The notes under the pieces: generated by a model | The model's input: the letters and a program-made list of their open reading frames with translations, nothing else | Database searches by the model: none | What the model was told of the DNA's origin: nothing | Program-made: the position numbers and the translations under genes | Shown here: piece by piece, positions 31,509-43,000 of the stretch | Layout of the letters: each line of letters opens with the position of its first letter | Position numbering within the stretch: the stretch's first letter is position 1 | NCBI GenBank assembly: GCA_043228905.1 | Contig: JBHGNT010000014.1 | Coordinates: forward strand, 10,974,001-11,038,000 | Reading direction: 5' to 3' | DNA from: Azolla caroliniana | Taxonomy: Eukaryota > Polypodiophyta | Length of the DNA stretch: 64,000 nucleotides

Positions 31509-31814
31509 TGTTGAAGACAAGGCCGTGTCGATGCGGAAGATCAAGCAGCATTCGATTGCGGTGAGTACCTGCGTATGACAGTTTCAAGGTCGTTGCACAG
31601 AGATAGAGAGAGAGAGAGAGAGAGGAGGCACAAAACGACTCTTTCTATTCCATAAAGCAATAATACAACCCAACCTTACAAAAAGGTTACAAGGTCACTA
31701 TATATAGTGACAGACTTAGGGCATCTACCATTTATGCTAATTACACAAATGGCCCAAACTTGATCTATACAAAGGGATAGTGTGAATATGTCCATTATAC
31801 ACTTGTATTCGACA
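31509..31814 (-). repeat. 5' LTR of C1
   Basis: 306 bp, the same length as the 3' LTR. Differences seen: CGTGTCG here against CGCGTCG, and ATATGTCC here against ATACGTCC. Both are C/T differences at CpG positions. Confidence 0.96.
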
Positions 31815-32442
31815 AGAGCTACTTGGGATCGTGAAGAAGGAGTTCCATGATACTATCGTGGACCTTATTAAGAGGAAGCGACAACAATCTGATGAAGAGG
31901 AGGTCAAAACAAGTGCCATAACCATGGCAAGATCGGAAGAGGAGGAGGAAGAAGAAGTGGTGGCGGATAGCCATTACTCGCGGCCTCATTGGGCAAGAGT
32001 GACAACAGAGACACCGGTGAAGATCGAGGAGAAGAAAGAGACCGTGGTCGCTTTGATTGACCATGGCTCTGAGATCAACCTCATGTCGACCGAGTTCTAT
32101 AAGAAAGGAAGATGGTCGATTAATACAAACCACGGATGGAAGATTCGAGCGGCGACGAAGGCTACGGAGGACTTGTACGGAGCTTGCCCCAACGTTAAAG
32201 TCACGATCGGGGATGTAGAGATTGATCAACACTTCTTCGTGCAAGACTCGGCTTCACATCCCGTCATCCTAGGACAACCATATATAACATCGTCCCGGAT
32301 GGAGACCAAGGTGTTCGATAATGGAGCAGCCTTCGCGCGCGTCAAGAGTCTTGATAGTAAAAGATCCGTTCAATTCCTGACGGTTCGAGCTAATCATGAA
32401 AGGAACCGAGATAGCCTTGGAGGCGAATCCTCGGATTTTTAA
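31815..32442 (+). CDS. Element E protease domain
   Basis: Continues gag-protease after C1. LLGIVKKEFHDTIVDLIKRKRQ comes first, then an acidic spacer, then YSRPHWARVTTETPVKI, the active site VALIDHGSEINLMS (D-H-G), NTNHGWKIRAATKATEDLYG and SHPVILGQPYITSSRME. It ends GGESSDF-stop at the T-run. It is a retropepsin that would mature the polyprotein. His instead of Ser/Thr in the active-site triplet is shared with F and D. Confidence 0.88.
32434..32442 (+). promoter_or_regulatory. Candidate -1 frameshift site, element E
   Basis: GAT TTT TAA in the protease frame (1 mod 3). The pol frame (0 mod 3) reads GGA TTT TTA AAG across the same bases and stays open to 35888. No start codon is needed if ribosomes slip back one base at the T-run. 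Confidence 0.68.
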
Positions 32443-35400
32443 AGCGGACTATTGAAGCATGGGGCACAAATAGTCCGAGCAATCATAAGTCCCCACAAGG
32501 AAGCAAAGTGTGTGGATTGCAAGGAGAAGCAACATGCGTCACACTTGGCGGCGCATGCAAACTTAGACTACTCAATAAGAAGGAAAAGTGTCAGATACAA
32601 GACTTCGAGGAGGTGCTGAAAGAAGAAAGCATAATCGAAGAAGAAGAATTCGTGTCATATATTCTAGAGGAAGCCTCATTTAACGACACCATCGACGAAA
32701 TCGAGGAAGTCGTGGATTTGAGCTATCCTCACCATCGACATGTGATTTCGGTTAACTCCGTCAACATGTATACTATCATCGATGAATATCATCGAGGCAT
32801 CTTGATAGAGGAAGTCGAAGTCAACACAAAATATAAAACCGTGGATAGGAAGATCAAGCCAGTTGCAGTTCCGCTACCGGAAGATAGCTGGCAAAAGATG
32901 AAGGAAGTTGCAAAAGATCCAAGCTTAAGGAACCGAAATACAATTGGTCACGTCTTCACTGAAGAGACGAAGGGAAAGCTACGAGTTGGAAGGGAGGATT
33001 TCCTCCTCCCTGAAGAGGAGCAAATGTTTCGTGGAATGCTTGAAAGACATGGGAAGGCTTTCGCGTTTTTTCCACAAGAAATCGGGTGTGCTAATCCAAG
33101 GACGGTAGAACCGATGGTGATCTTCACGGTGCCGCATGTGCCTTGGAATTTGAAACCGATACCGGTTCCGAGAGCACACCTACCGAAGTTGATCGAGCTC
33201 TTAAAGGAGAAGGTGAGGATGGGAATTCTAGAACCGTCGAATGCTCCTTATTCTAATAGGTGGTTCACGGTGCCAAAGAAGAATGGATCGTTGCGATTCA
33301 TTCAAGATCTTCAACCTGTCAACAAGGTGACAATTCGGAATGCTGGAATCGGTCCGAGTGTGGATGAATTTGCTGAGGCGTTTGCGGGCCGGTCCATCTA
33401 CTCCATCGGCGATCTTTACTCTGGCTACGATCAATTCCAGTTGGCGGTCGACAGTCGTGACATTACAACCATGAGAACTCCAATCGGGTTGGTGCGGATG
33501 TGTACCTTACCTCAAGGCGCAACGAACTCGGTGGCTCATATGGTGAATGCCATGAACAAGGTCTTGAAGGATTGCATCCCGGATATCACAATGCCATTCT
33601 TAGATGATATTCCGATAAAAGGATGTTCGGATGAAGAGAAGGATGAATCAAAAGATAAGGATGGATGTAGAAAGTTCGTCATGGATCATATGAAAGATTG
33701 CGAGAAGGTGCTCCAAAGGCTCGAAGATGCGAATTTGACATTTTCGGGAGAAAAATCCGCATTCGGGCAACCAGAGATCTTGGTGGTAGGTCACTTGTGT
33801 GGAGCATACGGTCGGAAGCCTTCGCCATCCAAGGTGAATGCAATTCAAGACATGAAAGAAGAATGTGTAACCCAAACGGAGGTTCGAAGGTTCCTTGGAG
33901 CATGCACGTTTTATCATATTTGGATTCCACACTACGCCCACATTGCTGAGCCATTATATGGTCTACTAAAGAAGAAGCGGATGTTCGAATGGACGAGCGA
34001 GCATACAATCGCCATCCGAAGGCTGAAGAAAATTTTGATGGAGGCACCTGCATTACGGAAAGCGGACTATTCATACGGCAAGCCCATTTTCGTGACTGTG
34101 GATACTAGTCCAATTGGAATTGGATGGGTTATCAACCAAGAAGATGAAGATTGCAACCGATATGCAATTCGGTTTGGCGCGAAAGTGTTAAGTGACAGGC
34201 AAAGAGGGTATGCCCAAGTGAAGAGGGAGCTATGGGGGATCATCTCGGCAATCAAATCTGATCGTGATTACCTTATTGGAGCAAAAGTCATAATTGAGAC
34301 AGATTGCCTACCAATTTTGGGTATGATATCTGGTTGCAATACACCGGATATTGCCATGTTGCGTTGGATTGCATATATCAAATCACTCAACCCGGAGATC
34401 CGTCATGTAGCTGGGAAGCGTAATGTCGTTGCAGACATGCTATCACGAGCGAGATACGACGGAGAAGAAGATCGACATTCTGATGAAGATGATGTTGGCC
34501 TGGATTTCTTTGCAAGTTCCTATGCTCGGGTGTTGATTACTTTCATAGAAGAGGACTACGAAGGCGAATTCGTGGAGATCGGGAAATACTTGAGTTCTCT
34601 CCAAAAAGATGAATCATGGTCGACGGAAGACTTCCATCGAATTCGGAAGAAAGCATACAAGTATTTCCTTAAGGATGGAGCTCTTTGGAGGCATGCAAAA
34701 AAGAAGAATGGGACTCCGATGAGAGTTGTCTGCAAGCTAGAAGACCAACAAAAACTAATGTCTGAATTTCATGATAGTGTTTTTGCAGGCCATCGAGGAA
34801 TATGGGCTACGTTTGCGAAGCTTAAGGAGAAATATTGGTGGTCGGGCATCTACAAAGATGTAGCAGCTTATGTGGAAACATGTAAGGAATGTCAAATGTT
34901 TTCGAATATTCGCCATCGAGATGGACTTCATCCGACTTACCCGTTGGCTATGCATTACAAGTGGATGGTGGACATAGTGATGATGCCAATGGGACGATGG
35001 CAGATGAAGTATCTTGTGCTCGCGAGAGAGGATCTTACCAATCAAGTTGAAGGGCGAGCATTAAGAACTAAGGAGACATCATTGGTATGCCGATTCCTTC
35101 TTGAAGATGTTATTTGCAGATATGGATGCGTCGGCAAGATAGTGGCTGATAGAGGCGAGTTGGACGCCAATGAAGCTAGAGAATTCTTCTCGAGGATGGG
35201 AATCAAATTATCTCTTACCATGGCGTATAATCCGGAAGCAAATGGGAAGGTGGAGCGTGGACATGGACCGATTGTGAAGGCTCTAGTGAAAGCTTGCCAT
35301 GGGAAAATAGGAGAATGGCCACGTCTATTGCCATTTGCATTATGGGTTGACAGGACTACTCATAGCACGGTGACGGGATACATGCCGGCAGAGCTCATAT

Positions 35401-35888
35401 TCGGACAAAAGCCAATAATGCCGGTAGAACAAAGTATTATTTCATGGTTTGCATTGCCATGGCAAGATGAGATAAGTAGAGAAGATCTTCTAGCATTGAG
35501 GATTCGACAATTAGAGCGGAATTTGGAAGATGTAGAGGTGGCTAAAGCGCGGCTAAAGAATGCAAGGCTAAAGAACAAGAAAGACTTCGATAAACGACAT
35601 CGACTTCGGCCGAGGAAAATCGTTGAAGGAGATTGGGTGCTAGTCTATGACAGTAGCCTAGATAACCAACATAGTACGGCTCGAAAATTCTCACAACGAT
35701 GGTTTGGGCCATATGTGGTGAAGAAAGTGGAAGATAATGCAACATATTATTTAGTAGAACTAGATGGTACACCACTTGCCTTGCCAATTACCGGTAAAAG
35801 AATCAAGATCTTCAAGAGAAGAGATAGAATAGAAATTGGATTCGAAGCTTTTGACGATTCAGTCTTAAGCATCGATGAAAAAGTATAG
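32443..35888 (+). CDS. Element E pol: RT, RNase H, integrase (intact)
   Basis: Open from the T-run to 35888; 1126 codons if counted from 32508 (GTG). Residue numbers use that count. RT has FTVPKKNGSLRFIQDLQPV (about 262), SIGDLYSGYDQF (D about 301), CTLPQGATNSVAHM and MPFLDDIPIKGC (D-D about 366). RNase H has VTVDTSPIGIGWV (about 530), IETDCLPILGM and NVVADMLSRA. The integrase finger has HDSVFAGHRGIW ... CKECQ (about 755-797), and its core has WMVDIVMMP, VADRGELDA and EANGKVERGH (D,D,E). The C-terminal barrel is GDWVLVYDSSLDNQ ... GKRIKIFKRR. There is no chromodomain and all catalytic residues are present. Confidence 0.93.
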
Positions 35889-35955
35889 CAAACAAAAATG
35901 AATCCTCACCAAAATTGGCACATACCGGTGGATGTGCAGGTTTGGTGGGGGCGAA

Positions 35956-37337
35956 TGTCGTGTGAATCTTCACACACTATGTAAAAAAATAATGAAATAA
36001 TTATTATAGATTAGATTAGTAGCTTACTATAGAAAGATGGATATACTCAAGAGCTTCAAAATGTATTTTACTATATACAAAATGGAGAAATACATATCAA
36101 GTTATGGGAAAATGAAGTTTGATTAGATAGACAAATTAGAACTATCCCACATAGATAGGAAAGTTAAGGCCCTGGCTATATAAACACCTTGAGCTCCCTC
36201 ATTTTTCATTTGTGTTGAGAGAACTTTGGCCACTTTGTCTTGATGGATGATGGTGGCCAAAATACCTAAAACCGGAAACTGGCCGGTAAGCAAATCCGGA
36301 GAACAGGTCCGGTAAGCAAATCTGGAAACGGGCCGGTAAGCAAAACTGGAACCGGAACGGGTATGCAAACCGGAAACCGGTCGGTAAGCAAAACCGGAAT
36401 CGGAATTGGCAAGCAAACCGGAACCGGAACTGGCAAGCAAAACCGGAACCGCCCAGCAAGCAAAACCGGAACTGGAACCGGCAAGCAAACCGGAACCGGA
36501 ACTGGCAAGCAAACCGGAACCGGTCGGCAAGCAAACCGGAACCGGCCGGCAAGCAAAACCGGAACCGGAACTGGCAAGCAAACCGGAATCGGAACCGACC
36601 GGCAAGCAAAACCGGAACCGGAACTGGCAAGCAAACCGGAACCAGTCGGCAAGCAAAATCGGAACCGGAACCGACCGGCAAGCAAAATGGAACCGGCTAC
36701 CGGACGATGTTGGACGCGGACGGACGAAAGATTGGATCATGCAACAAACTAAAGTAAAGTGAAGAGAACTAAAGTAAAGGCCATGTGGACGCAAGCAACT
36801 AAAGAAGGGAGTGCATGGAAAAAGTAAAGGTCATGTGGACAGTCACATGCAACCAAAAGAAAAAGCTAGGAAACTAAAAGTAGAGGCCATGCAACAAAAA
36901 GTGAAAAGGCTATGATCAAGAGAGAACTCCATTTTTATTCCATTTTTTTTTTTTCTACACTAGGAGAAACTCCATTTTTTTTATTTTATTTTTCTTCTCA
37001 ACTCTCTTATCTTAGGGAAGCCATAACTCTCGAAAACCCAAAAATTCCCTACGGAAGCCATAATACTCATATAACCTAATCCTAATCTTCCCTACGGAAG
37101 CGATATCTCTCAAAACCCCTAATTTTTTTCTTTTCTATTAATCTTAGTAAACCTAAAACTTCTAAATCCCAATCTTGGGACATATTGTAATTTCTTTTTC
37201 CTTTGTTAATGAAAATGATTAAATTTCTTCTTTCTGTTAATTGTTAAAAATATAAACGCACACATGTGATTATCCTTCGGTCGGAGGCCCCGAGGTCCTG
37301 CCTCAAGTTCCCGTATCCTCGTCGTATTTTCGCGACA
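35956..37337 (+). repeat. 3' LTR of element E
   Basis: 1382 bp, TGTCGTG...CGCGACA, nearly identical to 23431-24673 outside the array. TATATAAA is at 36177-36184. The purine-rich GGTTTGGTGGGGGCGAA (35939-35955) just upstream is the polypurine tract. The CCGGAA array spans about 36270-36690, roughly 130-140 bp longer than in the 5' LTR. Confidence 0.95.
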
Positions 37338-37341
37338 CCGT

Positions 37342-38465
37342 TTGGGCTTGCCCATGCACCTCTCCTCCTCATAAAGGCGTACGAGCATTTGTATGTGTGT
37401 TTGTGTCTTCCTTGTACGTTAAGTCGTCTTGTGACGATGGGACCGTTCGGGCTTGCCCATGCACCTCTCCTCCTCATAAAGGCGTACGAGCATTTTGTGC
37501 ATATGTTTGTATCTTCCTTGTACGTTCGACCGTCTTGTGACGAGGGGACCGTTCGGGCTTGCCCATGCACCTCTCCTCCTCATAAAGGCGTACGAGCATT
37601 TGTGCATGTCTTTGTGTCTTCCTTGTGCGTTCGACCGTCTTGTGACGAGGGGACCGTTCGAGCTTGCCCATGCACCTCTCCTCCTCATAAAGGCGTACGA
37701 GCATTTGTGCGTGTGTTTGTGTCTTCCTTGTACGTTCGATCGTCTTGTGACGAGGGGACCGTTCAGGCCTGCCCATGCACCTCACCTCCTCATAACGGCG
37801 TACGAGCATTTGTGTGTGTTTGTGTCTTCCTCGTACGTTCGGCCGTCTTGTGACGAGGGGACCGTTCGGGCTTGCCCATGCACCTCTCCTCCTCATAAAG
37901 GTGTACGAGCATTTTGTGCATGTGTTTTGTGTCTTCCTCGTATGTTCGACGTCTTGTGACGAGGGAGCGTTCGGGCGCGCCCATGCACCTCTCCTCCTCA
38001 TAAAGACGTACGAACATTTGTGATTGTGTTATCTTCCCCGTGTGTGCTCATGTTGCGTGCTCATCTTGCTTGTACCCGTTTGGTCACTTGGCTCGTACGG
38101 TGACCTCGGAAGTTCGATGAGTTGTGATCAACAAGAGACACCGGCCTCACAAAACAAAGGGCAACGAGACCTTGCTCGGGAAGGGGTCGGGAAGTAGTAT
38201 TGTCGTAAAGCAAACCTCGGGTCTTCTCTATCCCTTGAGTACTCCCTAGTCCAAGACCCCTGTGGTCCCGCCCAAGTAACACAGGTGCACGAAACTTCGC
38301 GACATAAATTGGTAGTCGGGCAACGAGACCTTGCTCGAGAAGGGGTCGGGAAATAGTATTGTCGTAAAGCAAACCTCAGGTCTTCTCTATCCCTTGAGTA
38401 CTCCCTAGTCTGAGACCCCCGTGGTCCCGCCCCCAAGCGACACACGTGTGTGAAACTTCGCGACA
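37342..38465 (+). repeat. 5' LTR of element D, second part
   Basis: Continues the D LTR after E. It holds six copies of a unit of about 104 bp (about 37410-38030; a further copy is split by E). Then come two copies of a unit of about 150 bp (GGGCAACGAGACCTTGCTCG... at 38159 and 38318). It ends ACTTCGCGACA. The 3' LTR has the same structure with more copies. Confidence 0.9.
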
Positions 38466-38470
38466 TAAAT

Positions 38471-38488
38471 TGGTGAACCCGACGTGAA
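38471..38488 (+). promoter_or_regulatory. Element D primer-binding site (tRNA-Trp)
   Basis: TGGTGAACCCGACGTGAA, five bases after the LTR end. Confidence 0.82.
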
Positions 38489-38510
38489 AGGGCAGCAAGG
38501 GAGAACTAAG

Positions 38511-39260
38511 ATGCGAGGAGGAGAACTCGTTGAAGTGATGGCGGCAGCGGTGGACCGCTTGGTAAATGCCCGAGAAGGCATCACCGACCTAGACCGGGCC
38601 ATAGAGACGGTGGTTATCATAATGGGTCGGTTCATTGGAAGAGATATCACGAGCTACTTGGATGCCTATAAGGCCGAAATGCTTATGCGAAACGTCCCCG
38701 AAGATAGGCGGCTAACCGGATTCGCTAGAGTGGTAACGCCGAGTATCCACGCCGAGATCCCCAAATAGTGCAATCTAGGAGAGAGAGTGGCAGCCCTCAA
38801 GATCGACGTCCCCCGTTCGCGCAAAGATGTATGTGGTGCGACAACCCCGACCACCTATGAAGGGAGTGTGGAGACTTTCAAGAGGCCCTAAGAAAGAATA
38901 TTGTCTATCTTTGGAACAATAGGGTCTATTCGACGGAGACAAGGCAAAGCGCCCCTTGGGATTGAATCAAGACGGAGGGGGCATGAGAAGGCTAATGGAG
39001 GAGGCCGAAGCATGACATGTTGAAGCCGTCCACTACTCGGCGTCGGCTGGGACCCGAGTGGGGAAAGAGGTGAGGAGGCAAGAGGAGAAAGAGTTTGACT
39101 TTTGGCCGTCAATCCTTGGAAGCCTCTCTAAGGGGAAGTTCAAAAGAGAAGAAGCAGACGAAGCGGAATGAAGGGTCCAAGAAGCAACTGTGTGGAAGGA
39201 TCTGGTGGAAGAAAAGACAGGCTTAGTGGAAGTAATGGTAGAAGAGAAGAAGGTAGGAAA
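38511..39260 (+). pseudogene. Element D gag remnant, 5' part
   Basis: MRGGELVEVMAAAVDRLV ... GRFIGRDITSYLDAYKAEM matches the gag N-terminus of E. It stops at 38766 (EIPK-stop). The middle of the capsid is deleted, and the zinc knuckle CMWCDNPDHL-stop-REC follows near 38828. Further stops follow up to the C2 insertion at GGAAA. The remainder of gag is at 44895-45048. Confidence 0.82.
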
Positions 39261-40018
39261 TGTCGGGAATCAACGCTTGGATTCACCTTCACCACTGGGC
39301 CACAACCGAGTAATCGCGGATCAATGCAGCAGAAAAATAGGAAATACAGAGAAAGACGCGATACACAGGAATTAACGTGGAAAACCCTATACGGGAAAAA
39401 CCACGGGAGTGCGAGACTCCAAACCAAACTATGCACAGAGAAATATACAATGGCGAGCTGCAAGGCAACGACCTTGAGCTCGCTGTCCTCGCCACAGGCG
39501 GCGGAAATACACAGAGGCGTCTACCTCTTCGTCTCTCTCGCGCTCTATCTCTCTCTCGGCTGCTCTCACTTCGCTTCCTCTCAGTGAAAACAGAAAATGA
39601 GCAACAACGTAAAACTGTTTGCCCTAAGTCATATTTATACACATATGACTTTCGGGCTATTTACAAATATAGCCTCAAGGGCTCTTGGCAAACATATTCA
39701 CAAATATGTCTCCTCATCCGGATCTCTCTCCGGGTACATTCATCATCCGGTTCCGTAACCGGGGTCTTCATCATCCGGCTCCGTGGCCGGGGTCTTCATC
39801 ATCCGGTTCCGCAACCGGGGTCTTCATCATCCGGTTCCGTAACCGGGGTCTTCATCATCCGGTTCCGTAACCGGGGTCTTCATCATCCGGTTCCGTAACC
39901 GGGGTCTTCATCATCCGGCTCCGTAGCCGGGGTCTTCATCCTACGGTTCCGTAACAGCCTCCGGGCTTGCCGTCATTCATCTCCGGACATCCCATCCGGA
40001 GGGACCGAAATCCCAACA
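39261..40018 (-). repeat. 3' LTR of C2
   Basis: 758 bp; on minus it starts TGTTGGGATTTCGG and ends TTGATTCCCGACA. It contains about eight tandem copies of a 27-bp unit, CATCATCCGGTTCCGTAACC plus GGGGTCTT, at about 39738-39950. Confidence 0.96.
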
Positions 40019-40028
40019 AACTCCCCCT

Positions 40029-43000
40029 TCACTTCGGCATGGGATGTCCCTCCAACCCGATCCTCTTCCGGCATGCTTCCAGCTTGTCGGGTGTGAGCAC
40101 CTTGGTCAGCATATCCGACCCGTTCTCGTCCGTGTGGATCTTCGTCAGCACGAACTCCTTGTCTTCTATCCTTTCCCGGATCCAGTGATATCTTCGCTGG
40201 ATGTGTTTCGTCCGGGAGTGATAAGCCGCGTTCTTCGCAAGGTGGATGGCACTCTGACTGTCGCAGTAGAGTCGGTACTCCTCCTGCTGGATACCGAGCT
40301 CTCTAATGAAGTCCTTCATCCATATTATTTCCTTTCCGGCTTCAACAGCTGCCATGTACTCCGCCTCCGTGGTTGACAACGCAACCGTCTTCTGCAGCCT
40401 CGACTGCCACGAAACGGCTCCCCCTGCATAGGTCATCACATACCCTGATGTGGACCGGCTGGTATCTGCATCAGCCGACATATCCGAATCGGTGAAGCCG
40501 TCGAGTTCAGGCTTACCGGAGCCGAATCGGAGGCACACGTTTGCCGTGCCCTTCAGGTATCGGAGTATCCACTTGACCGCGTTCCAGTGCTCTTTGCCGG
40601 GATTGCTCATGTACCGGCTCACCACTCCGACTGCATATCCTATGTCCGGTCTTGTACACACCATTGCGTACATCAAGCTTCCGACGGCAGAGGCATATGG
40701 TACTTTCATCATGTCCTCCTTCTCAGCCTTTGTCTTGGGGCTTTGCTTGCTGGACAGCTTGCAGTTTGCCGGGAGGGTTGACCCGACCGGTCTTGCTTCC
40801 GACATGTTGAACCGTTGAAGCACCTTTGTCACGTACTTCTCCTGTGACAGCCACAACTGCTTCTTGCTCCGGTTCCGGATGATGTGCATCCCTAGTATTT
40901 GTCTCGCCGGACCCAAGTCCTTCATTGAGAAGGTTCGGTGAAGAGCCTTCTTCAGCATCCGTATCTTGACCTGGTCCCGTCCGACGATCAACATGTCGTC
41001 CACGTATAGGAGGAGTATTAGAAAGTCTCCTCCTTCGAACTTCTTCACAAACACGCAGTGATCGGACTGCGTTTTGTGGTACCCTTCGTCGGTCATGAAG
41101 GAGTCGAACTTCCGGTACCATTGCCGGGGAGCCTGCTTCAGTCCGTAAAGGCTCTTCTTCAACCGGCATACCAGGTGCTCCTTCCCTTTCTTCTCGAATC
41201 CTTCCGGTTGCTGCATGTAGATCTCTTCGTCGAGGTCACCGTGAAGGAATGCCGTCTTCACGTCCATCTGTTCTACCTCGAGGTCCATGCTTGCCGCTAT
41301 GCTCAGCACCGTCCGGATGGAGGTCATCTTCACTACCGGGGCAAATATCTCGTCGAAGTCGACGCCCTTCTTCTGCTGAAACCCCTTCACCACGATCCTG
41401 GCTTTGTATCTCGGGGGGTTTCCGGCATCTCCCGGTTTCAGCTTGAACACCCACTTGTTGCGGAGTGCCCGTTTTCCTTTCGGCAACTCCACAAGTTCAT
41501 ATGTGTGGTTCTCATGCAGGGAATCCATCTCGTCCTGCATGGCACTCAACCACCTGCGGCTCTGGGTGTCATGCTTTGCTTCTTCAAAGCTCTCCGGCTC
41601 CCCTTCGTCGGTTAGCAGCACGTGCTCTGGTTCCGGAAATCTCCGGGGGGCCCTTCTCTCTCTTAGAGGATATCTCCGTTCCGGAGCTTCGGTAACCGGT
41701 TCTTCCGATTCTTCTTCATCCGAATCCATTTCGGGATCGGGGCCGGTTCCGGTATCATTTTCATCTTCTTCGGCCGGTTCTGTTTCTTCACCGTCTTCGG
41801 CCGGATCCTCGAGTGCTAACCGGTCCTTTGCCGGTCGGGACTGCTCCTCGTAGAGTTGATCCTCACCGGTCGACTTGGAGCTCTTCACCTTCTTCTCCGA
41901 CTCCCAGTCGGCGAGTGTCTTGTCCTCCATGAAGATGATGTCTCGACTCCTGAATATCTTCTTGTCGACCGGGTCCCATACTCGGTAGCCGAACTCGTCG
42001 TCGCCGTAACCGAGGAATATGCATGGCCGGGTCTTTGGATCTAGCTTTCCTCTCCGGTCCTTTGCCACATGCACGTATGCGAGACACCCGAACACCTTCA
42101 GATGCCGGTAGGACACTTCCTTACCGGTCCACACTTTCTGCGGCGTGTCTCCGTCCAAAGGTACTGAGGGTGATCTATTTATCACATATGTCGCCGTCGA
42201 CATTGCCTCAGCCCAAAACCCCTTGGGTAATTTCGCATGCGCCAGCATACTCCGGACCCGCTCCATTATAGTCCGGTTCATCCTCTCGGCCAGCCCGTTC
42301 AGTTCCGGCGTCTTCGGCACAGTAAACTCGAGCCGGATTCCCTTCGAGCGACAGTACTCCTGGAACTGCCCTCGGTATTCCCCTCCGTTATCCGCTCGTA
42401 TCGCTTTCAGCTTCTTGCCGGATTCCCTTTCCACTCTCGCGTGGAGTTCTTTGAAGACGCACAACACTTGGTCCTTTGTCTTCATCGGTGCCGTCCACAG
42501 TTTTCGGCTATGATCATCGATGAATGTTACGAAGTACTGGGCTCCGCCATGTGACTTCGTCTCTACCTGACACACGTCAGTGTGCACCAACTCCAATGGT
42601 GCGCTACGTCTCGTCGGTGGCCTTGAGTGGAAGGAGGTTCGGTTCTGCTTACCGGCCAGGCAATCGGTGCACTTCTCCAGGTGCACATGCTTCACTGGGA
42701 TAAGGTTGTCTTCTGCAAGCCTCTTCATCCCCTTCTCACTCATGTGGCACAGTCTCTTGTGCCACAGCTCACCGGCAGTGTCGGCTGCCACATTCAGCTC
42801 TTCCGGACATAACCGGGCATTCATCAGGTACAGTGTGTTGACTTTCCGGGCCCGAGCCACTATCAGGCTCCCCTTGCTGAACTTCATTATGCCGTTCCGG
42901 ATGCTACCTGTGTAGCCTTCATCGTCTAGCCTCCCGGCCGAAATCAGGTTCAATCGAACCTCCGGAACGTGACGGACATCCTTCAGCAACATTTTGCATC

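Larger units (their letters stand above)
26281..31814 (-). mobile_element. C1: intact Ty1/copia element
   Basis: 5534 bp with 306-bp LTRs at both ends, a primer-binding site, one uninterrupted 1344-codon gag-pol and a polypurine tract (ACGGGGGAGTG, minus, at 26587-26597). The perfect 5-bp duplication AGAGC lies at 26276-26280 and 31815-31819. It splits the protease linker of E at L-R-E/L-L-G-I. The two LTRs differ at two positions that I can see, both C/T changes, so the insertion is recent. Confidence 0.96.
23431..37337 (+). mobile_element. Element E: young Ty3-type element, split by C1
   Basis: 5' LTR 23431-24673, primer site 24678-24695, gag to 26280, copia C1 at 26281-31814, protease to 32442, intact pol to 35888, 3' LTR 35956-37337. 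The perfect 4-bp duplication CCGT lies at 23427-23430 and 37338-37341, inside the 104-bp tandem array of the D 5' LTR. Outside a variable internal array the two LTRs are almost identical. One stop and one frameshift in gag plus the C1 insertion break it, but it is the best-preserved member of the lineage here. Confidence 0.92.

Noticed and set aside
32443-35888. Fungal contamination as the source of the mushroom-like RT
   Set aside because: The elements are nested within plant-type copia and chromovirus elements, with clean target duplications, and are on the same contig as a plant-type ZIP gene.
36123-36794. Open frames of 120-220 codons made of FRFRFACR or KPEPEPASK type repeats (also 23598-24129)
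   Set aside because: These are low-complexity translations of the CCGGAA minisatellite in the E LTRs; there is no domain and they are present on both strands.
37400-38030. Regularly spaced repeats resembling a CRISPR array, with long open frames on both strands
   Set aside because: The units are contiguous tandem repeats of about 104 bp without unique spacers, inside a plant LTR. The open frames come from the stop-free repeat unit.
39168-39898. Open frames of 117-173 codons duplicated at 44054-44769
   Set aside because: They lie wholly or mostly within the two LTRs of C2, so their duplication reflects the LTR pair and not a gene family.
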